Positions 1 through 7,457 of a DNA stretch of 20,983 bases are shown one piece after another; position 1 is the first letter of the stretch, and each line of letters opens with the position of its first letter. The stretch is from Methanolinea sp. UBA275. Lineage in GTDB: Archaea; Halobacteriota; Methanomicrobia; Methanomicrobiales; Methanospirillaceae. The notes beneath the pieces are model-generated. The model searched no databases, was not told where the DNA came from, and saw only the letters and a program-made list of their open reading frames with translations. The position numbers and the translations under genes are program-made. The stretch is from the NCBI GenBank assembly GCA_002506105.1, contig DAWU01000065.1:1-20983 (forward strand), in the 5' to 3' direction.

Positions 1-116
1 CACGGGGAACCGTTACCTGAATATGAGTGAATTCGAGATACAGGTACCGGAGTCGAAATTGTCAATCTGCCCTGTGGATATTAGTGTTGAGTAATTCAAG
101 CAAGACGTGATAAACG

Positions 117-147
117 CCGCCGCCCCCGAAGGGCGCCCCGGCGGCGG
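117..147. repeat. GC-rich dyad repeat, copy 1
   Basis: An 8-bp perfect stem (CCGCCGCC at 117-124, GGCGGCGG at 140-147) encloses a 15-base GC-rich core, which itself contains a CCC-GAA-GGG mini-hairpin and the palindrome GGGCGCCC. A second copy at 1317-1347 differs at a single position (a130 versus t1330). It stands out sharply from the AT-rich surroundings. There is no T-run after it on the plus strand, so it is not an obvious terminator. Confidence 0.75.
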
Positions 148-918
148 ATCAATGGCCGTATTCATCAATTGGATAGATTCGAAAAGTTGCACTGGAAATG
201 GTGCATTGAGTTTTGGAATCGATTCGTTTGCTTTTTCTTGTAGTGTTGTCATGGCTAATGTACAGGATCGGGTTTTCGTTTTTACAGTAAATTCCTTACA
301 CTACCCAATCCAGCTTCGATTGAATAAGATTCTCATGGTCTTCATAATTCCTTTTTCTCTTACTTCGTGTCGATTTTTCACAGACAATGTCAATGCCATG
401 AGGCCGGCAGCCAATGTGCATGCTGATTGAAAAAGCGGATTCACAAGAGAAAAGTAGTCGATATATCGGCTTTGGTATATGCATGACCTCACCGGGATGT
501 CCTCTTATTCTTCAGCAACCCTTTCTGGGAAAAAATCACGCGAATAAAAATCTATGGGTGCTCCACATGCTGAATGTACTGCACAAAAAAGCCGTGCAGA
601 CCAGTCGGGAGATTTTTTTGATACTTCATCGGCTCAACCACGTTCCTCAAGATCTATTCTCTGTCGGGATGCATTGTACTGGTACAAAATGAGCCCCTGA
701 GTTCCCGGACCTATATTTCATCCTGAGAAAATTGCAGATTTATGAATACTCTCCTGCAAATGGATTTTTCCCTTCATTTTTCCGAGATCACAGACATGCG
801 GCACGCATTCACTGGGTCCTGCAGGGAATATGAGATTCCTCGGAATTCACATATGGAATAGCAATGATGAATGTAGGAAGAGCGAGAGCAAATTCTCAGG
901 TTTTTGTTGGAAGGTTCG

Positions 919-937
919 CCATCAATTTTTTTGATGG
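919..937. repeat. short perfect hairpin with T5 loop
   Basis: CCATCAA (919-925), TTTTT (926-930) and TTGATGG (931-937) form a perfect 7-bp stem. It can extend by GTT/AAC (914-916 with 938-940) across a two-base bulge. No gene is linked to it, and its role is unknown. Confidence 0.4.
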
Positions 938-1316
938 AACGGACACCCCCGCGAGTTTTTAAGGATTATTTATTGGAGTCCTTGGGGCAGAGTCAGATAC
1001 TCCGATCTTCAGACAGGGGTAGGATTGCCCACGAAGGTTCGAGTGAACTCTCTGGATTCAGACTCTCCATTGAAGGCGGCATTCAATAATTGATAACAGA
1101 GTGTCTTGAAAAAGCCAACAGAATCAGACCGATGAGCTACCGATTCTCGGAGGATCCCTCTCATGAAAAGCCGGTTCACGAATAATCTATGGTAAAGTGT
1201 CATTATTACCACCAATCTCGCACACAAGTCAGGAAGAGAATTTGAAAAAAATGCCTCACTAAAATCAAGGTAAAAAAATTCAGGTTCTGGATTGTACATC
1301 TGATATGCGATTAACC

Positions 1317-1347
1317 CCGCCGCCCCCGATGGGCGCCCCGGCGGCGG
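1317..1347. repeat. GC-rich dyad repeat, copy 2
   Basis: This copy matches 30 of 31 bases of the dyad at 117-147, with the same 8-bp CCGCCGCC/GGCGGCGG stem. It is followed within four bases by an uninterrupted T-run near 1352-1359, so here it has the form of a hairpin-plus-T terminator on the plus strand, although no gene lies upstream to terminate. The two copies are exactly 1,200 bases apart. Confidence 0.75.
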
Positions 1348-1929
1348 TTCATTTTTTTTTACTTTTTCCAATTAGAGCGAAAAATCATCTTAAATTCCTA
1401 AAAAAAGCAATAGTACAAACCTAATTCACTGGCATTACTTACACGATTTACAAAAATTTTGGGGGCTAGATTGCTACTACACCCTAATTCAGTGTTATTC
1501 CCTTGGGTTATTACGAAAATCAGATGAACAGAGCGTTTTCAAGGCCAATTAGCCTTATTAAACTGCATCAGTGCTCTAGGAGTTCACACGTTTCCAAGAT
1601 ATTTTCCAGGTATTATTACCCCCTTAAAGACCGGGAATCGTCCAGGTTCAGGTGCAGCAGGCTCTGCCAAATTGTAGAGGTATCATGGACAGCCTTTTTT
1701 TTGTGTGCATTTTCGTGAGTTATTTCTCAATCTCTCTTCGGGATCAGGTTTCTTGATTCGTGGAAGCAATGATGCAATGTCCTTTATTTTGGGTGTAGCG
1801 GCAATCCCGCCATCGCCATTTTTTTGTCAAATAGTGTGGATAAGCCCATTCGTTGAGGTGGTGTTCTCTGTTGTATTCTGAAGGGCACCTGAAAATGTTG
1901 TTTCAAAACCAAGATACACAGTCCTTCAA

Positions 1930-1961
1930 CCGCTGCCGGGACCCCCCTTCTGGGACAGCGG
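1930..1961. repeat. diverged third copy of GC-rich dyad
   Basis: CCGCTG (1930-1935) pairs with CAGCGG (1956-1961) around a GC-rich core. Read on the minus strand, it aligns along its length with the 31-bp dyads at 117 and 1317, sharing the outer CCGC-G and GCGG and the central GAAGGG, with a handful of substitutions and one extra base. I treat it as a decayed, inverted member of the same family. The alignment was done by eye. Confidence 0.5.
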
Positions 1962-2230
1962 GATCAATCGCACTACGAGATGCAAAACCAGGAATTGTGG
2001 CTTTTTTTCGGATTTGAGGAACTGATTGTTCATTCGAGTCTTTGCCATGAAGGGCATGAAAAATTGGTAGTGGCAGGCATTGATTTTTGTACCTGTCATT
2101 TTTCCTTAAATGGAGTGGCATAACTCCGATATTGTATCAACGCAAAGTATGTCCTGACCTCTCTATTTCACAGATGGCTGGTGACCTGACAACACTACAG
2201 GAGTGAAAATGGCCAGATCGTTCCTCTCTG

Positions 2231-2347
2231 TCGCGGTCAGGAGTGTCCGCCCGGTACATACAGACCGCGATATTCGCGTTTCCTGACCAACGCATCCATG
2301 TAATGGATACAAACTCCCGATGATCGCCTGGGAGCCCAATATGGGCT
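2231..2347. repeat. cluster of perfect inverted repeats upstream of xerA
   Basis: Several exact dyads are packed into 117 bases. TCGCGGTC (2231-2238) pairs with GACCGCGA (2263-2270). GGTCAGGA (2235-2242) pairs with TCCTGACC (2281-2288). Three hairpins with 3-base loops follow: CGCGA-TAT-TCGCG (2266-2278), ATCCAT-GTA-ATGGAT (2294-2308) and AGCCCA-ATA-TGGGCT (2333-2347). The first two stems and the 2266 hairpin share bases, so they are mutually exclusive. The cluster lies upstream of the xerA TATA box, so it is probably not in the xerA leader. It may be a DNA site, a structured RNA or a repeat remnant. Confidence 0.5.
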
Positions 2348-2474
2348 TCTGTTGGCAGGAATGGTATCAAACGCACTGCTGGAGGCATCACAGTACACCA
2401 TTCCGGGAATCCGATTGGTCATTTTCTCCGGTTCCAGGATTGCTTGTCGCGAAATGTGTATTCTGCGCAAAAAG

Positions 2475-2482
2475 TTTATAAT
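2475..2482 (+). promoter_or_regulatory. archaeal TATA box for xerA
   Basis: TTTATAAT, preceded by an A-rich BRE-like stretch (GCAAAAAG), is centred about 27 bases before the ATG at 2505. That is the usual TATA-to-start-site distance in archaea, so the transcript would be leaderless or nearly so. This agrees with the absence of a ribosome binding site before that ATG. Confidence 0.55.
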
Positions 2483-2504
2483 TCGAGGAAAACAAGAATA
2501 GAGC

Positions 2505-3443
2505 ATGCAGGGGGGATTTTTTTCGGAATGGCTCAATCGTTACCGCCACTACCTGAGAATGCGCAATTATTCCCCCCGGACCATCCAGAGCTACGAACAG
2601 GTGGTCAGGCACTTTGCCTACTATGTCTGGCTGCGGAGGAATATCGATCCCCAGAAACTGATGGTGTACTGGGAAGACCTCTCCCATGCACGTCTCGAGA
2701 CGAGCGTGGATGTGGAACCGGTTCTCCTCGGCGATTATTTCACTTTCATAACCTCCATGCGGACCTACAAGCCAAAAACCCTGCACCGGATCATATCGAC
2801 CTTAAGTTCTTTTTACCGGTTCCTCAACACGCAGGGGGCAGTCTCGAACAATCCCATGCTTGGAGTTGAGCGGCCGAAGATCAAGGGACAGGAACTCCGG
2901 TATCTCAAACACAGCCAGGTCATTCGCCTCATTGACTCGATCGAAGACCAGAGAGATCGGCTCATTGTGAGAGCGATCTATGCGACCGGTGTCAGGGTCT
3001 CGGAACTTTGTGATATCAACATCGAGGATATCGATTTTGAGGATGGCACCATAAAAGTGAGGGGAAAAGGAGATAAAATCCGGATTGTATTCGTTGATCC
3101 GGACACGCTGACCGAGATGGATACGTTCATCGGGTCCCGGATTGAAGGACCGCTGTTCATCGGCCAGCAGGGCCACCACATCTCCCCAAGGGCAGTGCAG
3201 CATATTTTTAAAAAATATGCCCCCGACGGAATTACTCCTCACAAGATCCGGCACTCGTATGCGAGCGAGCTCTATCGCAGGTCAAAGAACCTGCGGGTTG
3301 TGCAGGAGAACCTTGGGCACACCTCGATCAAAACCACAGAGATCTACCTGCATACGGACCTTGAGGAGCGAAAACGTGTGTACCAGGAATTTTTTCCCCT
3401 CTCCGGCAGAAAACCCGGTGAAGAGAAAAAGGAGGAAGTATAG
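2505..3443 (+). CDS. xerA: XerA/XerCD-like tyrosine recombinase
   Basis: This 312-residue site-specific recombinase would cut and rejoin DNA through a 3'-phosphotyrosine link. Residues about 5-110 form the SAM-like core-binding domain (SPRTIQSYEQVVRHFAYYV) and about 130-295 the catalytic domain. All six catalytic positions are visible: R164 (ATGVRVSEL), K188 (RGKGDK), H246 and R249 (PHKIRH), H272 (LGHTSIKTTEIY) and the nucleophile Y281. Length and organisation fit archaeal XerA, which resolves chromosome dimers at dif, slightly better than a large phage integrase, but an integrative-element recombinase cannot be excluded. It stands alone, with its own TATA box and gene-free flanks of 2.5 kb and 0.76 kb. 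No 28-bp dif-like site was recognised nearby. The ATG is chosen because the core-binding domain begins immediately after it. Confidence 0.85.
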   Translation: MQGGFFSEWLNRYRHYLRMRNYSPRTIQSYEQVVRHFAYYVWLRRNIDPQKLMVYWEDLSHARLETSVDVEPVLLGDYFTFITSMRTYKPKTLHRIISTLSSFYRFLNTQGAVSNNPMLGVERPKIKGQELRYLKHSQVIRLIDSIEDQRDRLIVRAIYATGVRVSELCDINIEDIDFEDGTIKVRGKGDKIRIVFVDPDTLTEMDTFIGSRIEGPLFIGQQGHHISPRAVQHIFKKYAPDGITPHKIRHSYASELYRRSKNLRVVQENLGHTSIKTTEIYLHTDLEERKRVYQEFFPLSGRKPGEEKKEEV

Positions 3444-3459
3444 GGGATATCAATTCTGG

Positions 3460-3466
3460 TTTTTTT
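3460..3466 (+). terminator. T-run after xerA
   Basis: Seven consecutive T residues begin 17 bases after the xerA stop codon. Archaeal RNA polymerase can stop at such U-tracts without a hairpin, so this is a plausible intrinsic terminator. A weak GGGGA/TCCCC dyad follows at about 3477-3490. Confidence 0.4.
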
Positions 3467-4207
3467 GAGTCATGCCGGGGATACTTCCCCAGAGACAAGC
3501 CATTTTCGTATCCCTTCTCATTGATACTCCAGCAGGAATTGAAGCATCCTCGATACCTGCCGGTCGCATCAGGTCTTACGTGAAATTTTTGTTGTAATCT
3601 CAAAGGAAGCAGATCGATACCACGTGAGATGTGAAAACCAGAACCTGGACTCTTTTCACCGTGACTTTCGTTTCGCGGTTCTCAGATTACTCCCTATCCT
3701 GAGGCGTTCCCAAGTTTGGTTGCAACAACCTCATTATCCCTGGATTTTTCCATTATGATTTTCCCGTGTGGGGAGCATCAGAGGTTGTTGAGCGCTCTCG
3801 AATACGTCCCATACCTTCTTGCTGTTGATTCCGGCAAATTTGTGTTAAAATTTGTTTTCAGAGGGTATCCTCGCCGTTTAATAGTAGGAGGAGGTGCGAG
3901 GCCAAAAAATAAATAAACCACATAATGCTATACATCAAAAGGCATTTCAAAATCAGGGAACCAGCATTTCCTGAGTCCGAATTGGAACTTGTGATAAAAA
4001 AATCGGATGCCTGAGATATATGATCGCCCATGAACAATAAGTTCGTAAATAAATCAATATTTGAGTCAAAATAAAAAATTAAACAAAATTTAAAACTATT
4101 TCGTATCACGTTGTCGTCATCCCCCCATGAGAAATGGTGCTATTGCAGTTCCGTGAATCTGCCTCCTCGCTACTCTCATATGCAATGACAAAGAGAGAGA
4201 TCACCTG
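3467..4207. other. gene-free spacer, AT-rich towards its right end
   Basis: About 740 bases between xerA and the signalling operon show no gene I can support. The two longest open frames (66 codons on plus, 83 on minus) have unlike-protein composition and no ribosome binding site. The stretch contains a 10-bp perfect inverted repeat (3723-3732 with 3781-3790). From about 4020 to 4110 it contains a very AT-rich tract, with a possible TATA-like TTTAAAAC near 4088-4096 that could serve the operon starting at 4208. Confidence 0.5.
3723..3790. repeat. 10-bp perfect inverted repeat
   Basis: CAACAACCTC (3723-3732) is the exact complement of GAGGTTGTTG (3781-3790), with 48 bases between. The left arm overlaps a smaller GGTTG-CAA-CAACC hairpin (3718-3730). 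Its role is unknown; an operator or a structured leader are both possible. Confidence 0.4.
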
Positions 4208-4561
4208 ATGAGCACCACATTAAAGGTCGAGGAGCAGCGCAGGGGGGATATCCCCATCCTCTCTCTCGGGGGAAGGATGGATTCGACAACGTCACCGGAT
4301 GCGGAGGCGCATCTCACCCGCCTGATCGGGGAAGGGGCACACCGTATCGTCGTCGATTTCAGGGATCTCGAATATATCAGCAGTGCCGGCCTCCGCGTGC
4401 TGCTGGCTTCCCAGAAGAGACTGAAGCAGGCAGGGGGCGCCGTGCTTCTTTCGGCTCTCAGGCCCGAAATCCGGAAGGTCTTTGATATTGCAGGATTCAA
4501 CCGGCTCTTCACCATCTATCCCACCCTCGAAGAAGCCCTTGGAGCAGGACAGGGCAGGTAG
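4208..4561 (+). CDS. STAS-domain anti-sigma-factor antagonist (SpoIIAA/RsbV-like)
   Basis: This small 117-residue cytoplasmic protein is a single STAS domain. In bacterial partner-switching systems such a protein binds the RsbW/SpoIIAB kinase when unphosphorylated and is released when phosphorylated on a conserved serine. The signature LEYISSAGLRVLL lies at residues 54-66; aligned with the usual DSSGL motif, Ser59 is the likely phosphoacceptor and Ser58 takes the place of the usual Asp. It is the first gene of an operon with a PP2C phosphatase 38 bases downstream and an RsbW-like kinase after that, which supports the assignment. No good ribosome binding site is visible. The ATG is supported by the domain beginning within the first ten residues. 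Confidence 0.9.
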   Translation: MSTTLKVEEQRRGDIPILSLGGRMDSTTSPDAEAHLTRLIGEGAHRIVVDFRDLEYISSAGLRVLLASQKRLKQAGGAVLLSALRPEIRKVFDIAGFNRLFTIYPTLEEALGAGQGR

Positions 4562-4599
4562 TCACCTGCCAGACAATCCCGAAACCCACGACGATTCAC

Positions 4600-5964
4600 A
4601 TGGCTTCCGAACCGATCACCGAGTTCATCGTTCTCTTCCAGATGATGTGCGTGGTGGTGGTCTTTGCGTATCTCGTCACACGATCGCAGTGGTATCATGA
4701 GGTCCTCGACGGTATCCTCTCGTGGAAGAACCAGGTGTTCCTCATCCTGGTGTTTGGGATCGTCTCGATCTATGGTTCGATGAGCGGCGTCGAGGTCCTC
4801 GGGGCACCCCTGAACATCCGTGATACAGGCCCCATGGTTGCGGGATTTGTCGGGGGGCCCATCGCAGGGATCGGTGCGGGCCTGATCGGTGCTGCATACC
4901 GCATGACACTCGGGGGCTTTTCCAAGATCGCATGTTCGGTTGCGACGGTGCTCTCCGGGCTTCTGGCCGGGTTGATCTTCATTGCCAACAATAGGAAGAT
5001 GCCGGCTCTCGTCATGGCAGTTGCCGCAGCAATCATCATCGAGGGGATTCACATGGGCCTTGTCCTTGTATTCAGCCGGCCTTTCTCCCAGGCACTCACG
5101 CTTGTCTCTGATGTGGCATTTCCCATGATTGCAGCCAATGCTGCAGGAATTTTCGTGTTCGGGTATATCTCCCTCAACCTGAAGAAAGAAAGAGAGACCG
5201 CGAGGGAGCGGGATCGGTACCAGGGGGAACTGCAGAGAAAGAATGCGGAGCTCCATATCGCCCGGGAGATTCAGGAGAGCTTCCTCCCCCCCTCACTCCC
5301 TGCCCTTCCCGGGTATACTCTCGCAGCAGAGAGTCGCCCGGCGAGGGAAGTGGGTGGTGACTTCTACGATGTCCTCGCCTCTCCCGGAGGGAGGGTGGGA
5401 CTCGTGATCGCGGATGTGTCTGACAAGGGGGTCCCTGCGGCACTCTTCATGGCGCTCTCCTCAACCGTGATGCGTGCGAGCGCTGCCTGGCACCAGCAGC
5501 CAGGTGATGCCGTGCGTGACGCGAATACCCTGATTGCAGGGGAATCAAGATCGGGGATGTTTGTCACGCTGTTCTTCTGTATCCTGGACCCTGAGCAGGG
5601 AACCATCACTTATGTAAATGCCGGCCATAACCCCCCTCTCCTGGTCAGAGACGACGGGACAGTTCATTCGCTTTCCATGACCGGCATGGCACTCGGTGCT
5701 GATCCCGGCGAGTCCTACGAAGAACGCTCGCTCTCGCTCTGTTCAGGGGATCTCCTGGTTCTCTATACTGACGGGGTGACCGAGGCTGAGGACTCCTCGC
5801 AACTCCAGTTCGGGGAGGAGCGCCTTGCTGACGTCGCCCGCAGGGAGCGATCGCGTCCTGCGGGTGCGGTTCTGGCATCCATTCAGGCTGAAGTGTCAGC
5901 CCATACGGGAGCAATGCCACAGTTTGATGACATGACCCTTGTAGTGCTGAAGGTGGGCACATGA
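4600..5964 (+). CDS. membrane 5TM-LYT / PP2C-type (RsbU/SpoIIE-like) serine phosphatase
   Basis: This 454-residue integral membrane protein probably dephosphorylates the STAS protein encoded just upstream. Residues about 8-190 form the 5TM-5TMR_LYT type of sensor seen in LytS-like proteins, with several hydrophobic helices and the conserved NIRDTGPMVAGFVGGP stretch at 72-87. Residues about 193-230 are a charged, probably helical linker (KKERETARERDRYQGELQRK). Residues 235-453 are a SpoIIE/PPM domain with metal-binding acidic positions D254 (VGGDFYD), D272 (IADVSDKG), D391 (LYTDGVTEA) and D443/D444 (QFDDMT). The stop codon overlaps the next gene's ATG by four bases, so phosphatase and kinase should be co-translated. 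The ligand of the membrane domain is unknown. LytS-type 5TM domains respond to small metabolites in bacteria. Confidence 0.92.
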   Translation: MASEPITEFIVLFQMMCVVVVFAYLVTRSQWYHEVLDGILSWKNQVFLILVFGIVSIYGSMSGVEVLGAPLNIRDTGPMVAGFVGGPIAGIGAGLIGAAYRMTLGGFSKIACSVATVLSGLLAGLIFIANNRKMPALVMAVAAAIIIEGIHMGLVLVFSRPFSQALTLVSDVAFPMIAANAAGIFVFGYISLNLKKERETARERDRYQGELQRKNAELHIAREIQESFLPPSLPALPGYTLAAESRPAREVGGDFYDVLASPGGRVGLVIADVSDKGVPAALFMALSSTVMRASAAWHQQPGDAVRDANTLIAGESRSGMFVTLFFCILDPEQGTITYVNAGHNPPLLVRDDGTVHSLSMTGMALGADPGESYEERSLSLCSGDLLVLYTDGVTEAEDSSQLQFGEERLADVARRERSRPAGAVLASIQAEVSAHTGAMPQFDDMTLVVLKVGT

Positions 5965-6413
5965 ACCGCAAGACCCGGAGTATTACTGTTCCTGCGACCA
6001 TCGAGCACCTGGAAGCATTGACAGGGATGGTGACGAGTCACCTGAGCGATCATTCAATCCCGGAAAAGGTGGCATTCGAGGTTGACCTGGCAGTGGACGA
6101 GGCATGCACCAATGTGATCAGGTATGCATACGAGCCAGCAGGGGAAGGAGATGTAACCGTGGTGTGCACCGTCACCCCATGTGAAATCAGGGTATGCATC
6201 ATTGATTATGGCATACCCTTCAATCCCCTCAATGTGAAGGAACCCGATCTGTCGGGCGATGTAGAGGATCGCGCCATCGGGGGGCTGGGGGTGCATCTCA
6301 TAAGGACGCTGATGGACAAGGTTTCATACGATTACCGCGGGGGGAAGAATATTCTCTGCATGACCAAGTTCCTGGCAGCCACTCCCGAAGAAGAAAAATC
6401 TGATAATTTATGA
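5961..6413 (+). CDS. RsbW/SpoIIAB-like serine kinase (HATPase_c_2)
   Basis: This 150-residue GHKL-fold ATPase is the kinase of the partner-switching trio and would phosphorylate the STAS protein. The N-box is DLAVDEACTNVIRYAY (residues 42-57, with E47 and N51), the G1 box is IIDYGIPFNP (D82, G84), and the G2 box is AIGGLGVHLIR (105-115). This is the RsbW class rather than a histidine kinase, as no phospho-accepting His domain is present. The ATGA overlap with the phosphatase gene and a good AGGTG ribosome binding site at 5951-5955 fix the start. In bacteria the kinase's other partner is a sigma factor, which archaea lack. The output partner here must therefore be something else and is not encoded in the window. 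Confidence 0.9.
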   Translation: MNRKTRSITVPATIEHLEALTGMVTSHLSDHSIPEKVAFEVDLAVDEACTNVIRYAYEPAGEGDVTVVCTVTPCEIRVCIIDYGIPFNPLNVKEPDLSGDVEDRAIGGLGVHLIRTLMDKVSYDYRGGKNILCMTKFLAATPEEEKSDNL

Positions 6414-6440
6414 ACAAAGAGCACCAAAACGGAGAGTAGC

Positions 6441-7457
6441 GTGGCACCTGAAATTGTTGTCCCGGATGAATGGGTTGCGGTCTATCGCATGCTCAAAGAG
6501 CGGGGATCAGGGATTCTCTATGTACTCGGTGCTGCTGACAGGGGAAAGACCACGTTCTGCAGGTGGCTTGCAGGCCAACTTACCGCAGGTGACCTCACGG
6601 GATTTCTGGACTGTGATATCGGGCAGTCAACGCTTGGGCCTCCCGCGACCGTGGGGCTTGCGCTCTACAGGGGCGACCTCGAGACCCCGGAGGCCACGTA
6701 TCTCAGATTCGTGGGCGCGGTCACCCCCAGCGGTCACATGGTCCAGGAGATGGTGGGGGCCCTCCGCCTGAAAGAGAAGGCGCGTGAAGAGGGAGCCCCC
6801 TTCCTCATCGTGGACTCTCCCGGGTGGGTGGTAGAGCCCGCCGCACAGGAGTTCCATGTCCGCATGATCGACCTCCTCCAGCCCGATTTTGTGATTGGAT
6901 TTGAACGGGGTCCTGAACTGGAAGGGATCCTGGTGAACTTCCGGCGCCACCCGAGGATCCGGATTCTTGAGTGCTCGGTGCCCCATGAGGTCGTGGAGCG
7001 GAAGAGAGACTGGAGGCGGCTGTACCGTTTCCAGCGTTTTTCACAGTACTTTGCGAATGCTGTTCCCCATGCCCGTTTTATCTCGGGACTGGGAGTCCAT
7101 GGCAGGATGCCCGAATCCTTCCGTGAAGAGTCCTGGCGTGATCTCCTGATAGCACTCTGCGATGCGGAGATGATGGTGGTGGTGGTCGGCCTTGTCGACA
7201 GGCTCGACCTCGTGACCGGGACACTGACCTTCCGTGCACCCCCCCACGATGCCCATCGCGTGGCGACCGTCCACGTCGGATCACTCCAGCTCGATCTCTC
7301 TAATCCTCCGGGAAGGGCTGTACAGGGAAACCGGCCGCGTTCAGGGCGGCAATCAACCCTTTCAGATGAGACCGGCCCCTCACCTCAAGTTCCAGTGTCA
7401 CCCGCATCTGGTGGACGGGCAGGTCGGGGGCACTCCGTTCCTGACCAATTCGGCTGA
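6441..7457 (+). CDS. Clp1/Grc3-type polynucleotide 5'-hydroxyl kinase-like protein
   Basis: This P-loop protein of the Clp1/Nol9/Grc3 family phosphorylates the 5'-OH of RNA (or DNA) ends in characterised relatives. Walker A is GAADRGKT (residues 30-37), followed by the family hallmark DCDIGQSTLGPPATVGL (57-73) and a Walker-B-like FLIVDSPGW (121-129). A conserved-looking domain continues to about residue 286 (VHVGSLQLDL). The last 50 or so codons, which lie antisense to the ilvA 3' end, are Pro/Gly/Arg/Ser-rich and look like a read-through tail rather than a domain. The natural protein may be about 290 residues if a frameshift has moved the stop. The start is GTG, with GGAGA at about 6430-6434. 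It lies 27 bases after the kinase gene and is probably co-transcribed, though functionally unrelated. Confidence 0.82.
   Translation: MAPEIVVPDEWVAVYRMLKERGSGILYVLGAADRGKTTFCRWLAGQLTAGDLTGFLDCDIGQSTLGPPATVGLALYRGDLETPEATYLRFVGAVTPSGHMVQEMVGALRLKEKAREEGAPFLIVDSPGWVVEPAAQEFHVRMIDLLQPDFVIGFERGPELEGILVNFRRHPRIRILECSVPHEVVERKRDWRRLYRFQRFSQYFANAVPHARFISGLGVHGRMPESFREESWRDLLIALCDAEMMVVVVGLVDRLDLVTGTLTFRAPPHDAHRVATVHVGSLQLDLSNPPGRAVQGNRPRSGRQSTLSDETGPSPQVPVSPASGGRAGRGHSVPDQFG

Larger units (their letters stand above)
1..2504. other. AT-rich gene-poor region with dyad repeats
   Basis: No reading frame here looks like a real protein. The open frames are short, overlap each other on both strands, have odd composition, lack convincing ribosome binding sites and match no family I recognise. 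Base composition by eye is clearly AT-richer than the genes to the right. What the stretch does hold is three copies of a GC-rich dyad (117-147, 1317-1347, diverged 1930-1961), a 7-bp hairpin with a T5 loop at 919-937, and a cluster of perfect inverted repeats at 2231-2347. It could be decayed mobile DNA beside the recombinase gene, or a region of unrecognised RNAs. I cannot tell these apart from sequence alone. Confidence 0.6.

Noticed and set aside
1034..1050. GGTTCGA-like string suggesting a tRNA T-arm
   Set aside because: No acceptor, D or anticodon stems could be fitted around it.
1009..1371. 120-codon minus-strand frame and other short frames in 1-2500
   Set aside because: No recognised domain; part of this frame is simply the GC dyad repeat translated, with AT-rich remainder.
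1420..1491. CCTAATTCA repeated at 1420 and 1483
   Set aside because: Nine bases in AT-rich DNA is easily chance, and the flanks do not match.
3716..4109. Two small open frames, 66 codons on plus and 83 on minus
   Set aside because: No ribosome binding site, no family resemblance and overlapping opposite strands; the AT-rich composition explains the open frames.
4516..5256. 246-codon open frame on the minus strand
   Set aside because: It lies wholly antisense to the start of the PP2C gene, is rich in His/Cys/Asp/Arg in no recognisable pattern, and is a shadow of that GC-rich gene.
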